This document shows, in pieces, positions 59,615 to 64,000 of a stretch of DNA of 64,000 nucleotides (the stretch's first letter is position 1; the number at the start of each line of letters is the position of its first letter). The stretch is from Impatiens glandulifera. Its lineage: Eukaryota > Streptophyta > Magnoliopsida > Ericales > Balsaminaceae. Where the stretch lies: contig NC_061862.1 of NCBI RefSeq assembly GCF_907164915.1, positions 29,219,151 through 29,283,150 of the forward strand. Reading direction: 5' to 3'. A program made the position numbers and the translations under genes. The notes below the pieces were generated by a model that saw only the letters and a list, made by a program, of their open reading frames with translations, did no database searches and was not told the origin of the DNA.

Positions 59615-61499
59615 CTCGATCGGGGAGGATGTCATCGATCGGGGCATCAATCAAAGGAAGGAATCCCAGTAGGATGGAGGATCCTCGGTCGTGATATCAA
59701 TCACTGGAGAAGCCACGACCTAGTACGAAAACATGAGCAGGGCATCAATCGCGACATTGGTCGTTAGGGGAATTCTCGGTCGAAGTCGTGGTGGGATGCA
59801 AGGATGATTTTTTGTCGGAAGTCGCGCCTGAGATTTCACTCTCTAGTCGAACATCAAGTTGAGGCTGATTTTCTTGATCAATAACCAAGCCACCGTCGGA
59901 CGGACTACATCCATGAACACCAAGAACAAAAGTCAAAAGAGAAATCAAATCTCTACCCTAAAATGAAATTTAAACACATAGAAATATCCCATAACATCAC
60001 TCAAACATAAACTTATCAACAAACATGCATCCATAACATCAATATTTGGAAAAATAAAACCCTTGCATGTGGTTTTATTTCACATAAAATGATGATTTTT
60101 TTAAATCTCGTTTTTAAAGACTAAAGGAATCCCAAATTGAAACATATGATATTTGGACTATTCTTGAGCCAATATCCTTGAACAAGGGCCAATAACACGT
60201 TTTATTCGAGGTTAGTTTTAATTTTCTAATTAAAAGAGAATGACAAGCTTCTAGATTTACATATTCTTCTTATACATGCAATATAATTATAGTATGCAAT
60301 ATATTTAAGGAAAGAAAAACATCATACAAATAATAACCTGAAAATGCTAAAAATTAAACTTTATTCAGTTGGGATTATATAAAGTGAATGAAAATGTTAT
60401 GGATCCTTACCAAGACTATGAATGATAAAAAAAACCATTCCTATTAGCCTCAAGCTAGAACACCGAGTTTAGCTAACAAAAAAAGCTTGAAGCTTTAAAT
60501 AATAAAAATTGTGAAAATGAAAGTAGGGGTTACGTTCCCATGAGTAAAGCTCCTCTATGTATTATACATAACCTACTCAAAAGAGGGAAAGAATAAATTC
60601 AAACCATAACCACTTCAATTTCCAAAAAATACTCTTTAAGTAGCCACTAGTTTTCCAAGAACAATTCAGGTCTCCCCCTTGTTGACTCGTGTCGTTGGTC
60701 CATTGAATCGGGTTTATAAGGATGAAGAGGAGGTAAATGTAGATGAATAGAAAGAATATGATATTGATATTTGTAAACATCCCATTTTTACACTCCAAAA
60801 TTAAAATAAATTTGTCTGGTCTAATAAATTGATCATACTTGATTATTAAACCCGGAGAATAAAAATCAGAAACACTTTTTAGAAATGATAAAATGACCCT
60901 TGAATACAAATGTCAATTGTAAAAAATACTCGAACTTTGGATGATCCAACACCTTCAAATTGATCGGTTTAGAAATTCATGAACTTTGAGTATAAAATTG
61001 ATGTGAGGTAAAATGTATAAAACATCTACTTTTAGGCCTCTTCTTGCACCCAAATGCTACTTTTCATAAAATGTTGGAATTCGGGAGACCTGATACGTTT
61101 AGATTAACTGGTTACAAAAATTATGAATTTTGAGTATAATATTATTGTTTGCAATTTTGTGTAGAATGTTTTCAAAAATACAAAAGAGTCAAAACTTAGT
61201 CAAATTGGTTGTGTCGAGACCAAGTCAACGAAAGTCAACACAAGGAGCTCTCGCGCGTCCATGCTTCTTTCAAATGTCCTCTCTATTGTTGATATGTACG
61301 AAGAGTGTTTCATATTGAACATCTCATTTCTTGTAAAAGGAAGTTGGCATTCGAAATGACGAGGATGGTAATTTGTTCGAGCATATGGGGCTAAATACCC
61401 TATTTTATTCGAATATCCCGAATCAACAAGATAATATTTCCCTATAATAAATTAATAATTATTTATAGTATTTTGTAATAAACCTTGTATGTGTTTTAT
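59615..61499. other. Gene-poor stretch
   Basis: The first part (59615-59770) has repeated GATCGGG and ATCAATC words. The rest is AT-rich intergenic sequence. The frames 60577-60909 (minus, with a hydrophobic FFLFIYIYLLFILI stretch) and 61130-61318 (plus) show no recognisable family and are probably chance. The phrase GGGTTTATAAGGATGAAGAGGAGG (about 60710) resembles the dioxygenase 5' leader and is discussed under findings. Confidence 0.45.
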
Positions 61500-62230
61500 T
61501 AACGTACCCGAAAGTGGATGTGGAAAACGATATTGATGAGTATGTCGTGTTATATCAAGCTCAATTGAGTTGTGCATTGAACCTGGCATCATACACAAAA
61601 TAAATGAACATGAGATCGTGGCTACATACTACTATTACATTAGTTATTGTGTGCATCAATCGTCTACACCAACTATACGAATTTTCTGCTTTTAGATACA
61701 CTTGCACATGAGTATCATATATAACACCAATGCAATCCTTTACACATCATAACAAAAATTAGATAATTGGTCACAAAAAAATTATGTATATAAAATAAAA
61801 AATTGAAACCTTAATTATTTAATGTAATGGTGGTGTTGTAACTTTGTATGTATAATATTTTCATCAATCAGTAGTATCTTAACAATACTTAGTTGATGAA
61901 GAGACTTTAGTACCACTGAAACATATCAAGACACTGTTTGTTTAGAGTGACCAAATGTTATTCCCACACAAGAAATGTTGTGACCATCTGCTAAATTATA
62001 AGGTCATCTCCACTTGTTTCACAACTCGAATTGAAGACCGTAAAATAGGCAGCTCATACACTTGTACAAATTGTTCTATAAGTAGTCTAAGACAATGACT
62101 CTCCAGTCTAACCATATTTAGACATTTCTTATTGTGAGACACCAACAATTGAATAAGTGTCATATCTCGAGTAGAATGATCCTTTATTGGACGTGTTAAG
62201 GATTAATTAAAAGTGTGTGCCATTATTTTA
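61500..62230 (-). pseudogene. PIF/Harbinger transposase fossil
   Basis: Minus-strand translation in several frames gives KDCIGVIYDTHVQV (about 61690-61740), matching the KDCIGAIDGTH block around the first catalytic Asp of HARBI1-type nucleases, with the IDGTH Asp-Gly altered. The following NVIVVCSHDLMF stretch (about 61600-61650) matches the downstream NVMAVCDFDMxF block, and FPHPLSGT (about 61510-61535) matches the FPHPPPGKYYLVDAG block. Upstream on the gene strand (about 62040-62160) lies a NKKCLNMVRLE...LLIEQF stretch typical of the N-terminal part. Multiple stops and frameshifts make it long dead. Confidence 0.6.
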
Positions 62231-62763
62231 TCAATAATGTTATGAAAGATATATCATATTCGTCAACTCTGAAGGCAAATTAGAAGGATCCATTTTTTCT
62301 ATAATGTAATGAGAATATAAAAATTAAACAATATAATTATAAAGATTATAAATATATTATGAGATTAACATATAACAATAAAGTATTAATTATAAATGTG
62401 GCACATCTAAATAAACAAAATACTTTAAATGTCTTAATTAATCCACACATAATTAATACCAAAGTTGTTACACAATTAATACAACATATCATTAATCTGA
62501 TGGTAGTGACAGAACTAATTTAACACATCATTAATTCGAATGTGGTGACAACTAGTAAAACACATTATTAATCTCATAGTGGCTAAGAATAGTATGATAG
62601 AAATTAAGGTCACACGGTTGATGAGTTGACATATCTTTACTCATTGTTCCTTGACAAATATGCTTATTTTGAGAAAATATGTATCAGAGATAGTCCAATT
62701 GTTCTTCTTGATCATCAATTGTCAAATAGCTAATCATAAGATCTGTAAGGATAGTCAACATAT

Positions 62764-63740
62764 TCACTCCATTTCTGTAGAGTTATGATCGATTATTATT
62801 TTGTGGACTTTAAGAATTTCTTTAATCCACTTCTTTATATTCGATAGAGACCGCATTGATGTATTCTTAGAACCTTGTAAAAATTGCATACTAATATTTG
62901 GGTGTTCATGTAGTTCTGATATATTCATATAGTCAGTTTTCTCCTTGTGTTTATCTTTCTCTTGAAAGAACAAAGAAATTACTTTTTACAAGGAGATAAC
63001 CATGTGTTTTTCTTTTTTTGTGTATTCGATGGACCTACTTTTCTTTTACTCTCTGAACTTTCATAATTAGATTTTATACATTGGTTCTAGTTACCAATAA
63101 GTGGGTCATCAAAACCTTCATCAATGAGTTTATCTGAATTGCTTAACCCCTCGTCTATATTTAATGCATATTCCATATTCTCGCAAGTTGCAGCTAAATG
63201 ATCTCAAAATTATTTTCTATCAAGTCATAATCATCTATTTGCATGTCTTTCAATTATAATAGTCATTTCTAATTCTAAAATATAAACAACATTCCAATAA
63301 AATTAGAAAACAACATTAAATGATATGTATAAATGATTATGCTTTGACTTTCTAATTTCAATTGAAGCATTAATACCTTAAGTTCTTCTCACTTTTCATC
63401 TGCGGTTGTAATCTCTTTTGTATCGTTGTTAAATTCGATTCCAGTTAATTTTATAGCCTGCGATATCAAGTTGCAAACTTGTTTTTATTCTTGAAGTGGT
63501 TTTTGAATTATTCATTTGTGTGATAAATTCGTAATCACTCACAAAATCTTTCAGTAAGCATTTCAAATGTGGATTTTTAGAGCCCTCCTCGGCTGAATAT
63601 TTTATTCTCCTTTTTAATGACCAATAGTTAAAAAAAATAGGTTTCTTTTTCAAGACATGCTTCCCAATTTGCAGTATTTGGGGCGATATCTTACCATTTA
63701 AAAAAACAAAATCTTTTTTTGATATCAATTTTACTACTAT
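62764..63740 (-). pseudogene. Possible Myb/SANT-like accessory ORF of the Harbinger fossil
   Basis: The frame 63429-63728 (99 residues, Lys-rich, LKRRIKYSAEEGSKNPHL then LLKDFVSDYEFITQMNN) continues after a frameshift near 63435 into a FNNDTKEITTADEK segment. That ending resembles the GW..TK.ITA.DE.W end of Myb/SANT-like proteins (the second PIF/Harbinger ORF and relatives). A further Lys-rich fragment lies at 62764-62973. Position and strand next to the transposase fossil support the link. The similarity is weak and unverified. Confidence 0.35.
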
Positions 63741-64000
63741 TTAGATTTCCCTTGACTTTGCTATTGTAATATACTCATGTAACCTAAACAATTTAGTTAT
63801 GATTGTCATTATCAATAAACTAAAATAGATCAGTCTTACTCATTTCTGAACATCGCAATGATTAGCTAGGGTCATTACATTCTTATAATTTTTTTGAATT
63901 TATATGGTTTCATGATGATCTACAATTTAGTGCTTGTGTTCAATGATATATACATTTAATATCAATCCCTCCTTGCATGAAATTAAGCATAACAACTACC
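63741..64000. other. AT-rich window end; nothing recognised
   Basis: There is no open frame or repeat of note. Confidence 0.5.

Noticed and set aside
60577..60909. Membrane protein gene on the minus strand
   Set aside because: The hydrophobic stretch comes from AT-rich repeats of T and A; no start context, homology or neighbouring gene structure supports it.

Overview
The window looks like nuclear DNA of a flowering plant, most likely a eudicot. It is AT-rich, has no operon-like gene packing, is full of LTR retrotransposons with TG...CA ends and initiator-tRNA-Met type primer binding sites, and carries an intact plant-type Fe(II)/2-oxoglutarate dioxygenase gene family. One transposon-encoded protein (11878-14771) resembles proteins I associate with Lamiales (Gesneriaceae) annotations, which hints at an asterid. 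I cannot name the species.

Left third (1-17429): a transposon graveyard. A small LTR remnant (363-543) is followed by a decayed, 3'-truncated Ty1/copia element (about 1036-3870) and a gene-poor stretch with Ty3/gypsy-leader-like remnants. Then comes an 11.6-kb non-autonomous LTR element (5348-16969). It has LTRs of about 1.8-2.0 kb, each carrying arrays of hairpin-forming TTAGACG minisatellites. Inside are a broken Sirevirus-like gag, no pol, and a broken lineage-specific ORF behind its own TATA box. A solo LTR of the same family sits inverted inside gag.

Middle (17430-about 54450): the main feature is a head-to-tail tandem array of six gene-plus-spacer units, all genes on the minus strand. 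Each gene is a single-exon 2-oxoglutarate-dependent dioxygenase of 373-374 codons, very similar to feruloyl-CoA 6'-hydroxylase (F6'H), the committed step to scopoletin and related coumarins. Units 1-3 repeat every ~5.94 kb. Units 4 and 5 carry an extra ~845 bp (6.78 kb). The sixth, at the promoter-side end, has a diverged promoter and N-terminus and may be closest to the founder. Copies 2-4 encode identical proteins, copy 1 differs at one residue (N287S), and copy 5 is split by a recently inserted 3.4-kb non-autonomous copia element (43380-46783) with 331-bp LTRs that look identical and a TTGAG target duplication. The ~4.8-kb spacers contain nested tandem repeats (about 35, 45, 68/137 and 130-150 bp) and Ty3/gypsy-leader-like sequence.

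Right part (54451-64000): a complete but decayed copia element (55010-59609, target duplication GTTTT), a gene-poor stretch, and the minus-strand fossil of a PIF/Harbinger DNA transposon (about 61500-63730).

Taken together, the window records local amplification of a coumarin-pathway gene by unequal crossing over, with later transposon disruption of one copy. I found no tRNA, rRNA or CRISPR features and no convincing host gene other than the dioxygenases. All similarity statements are from reading the translated sequence; no database search was run.
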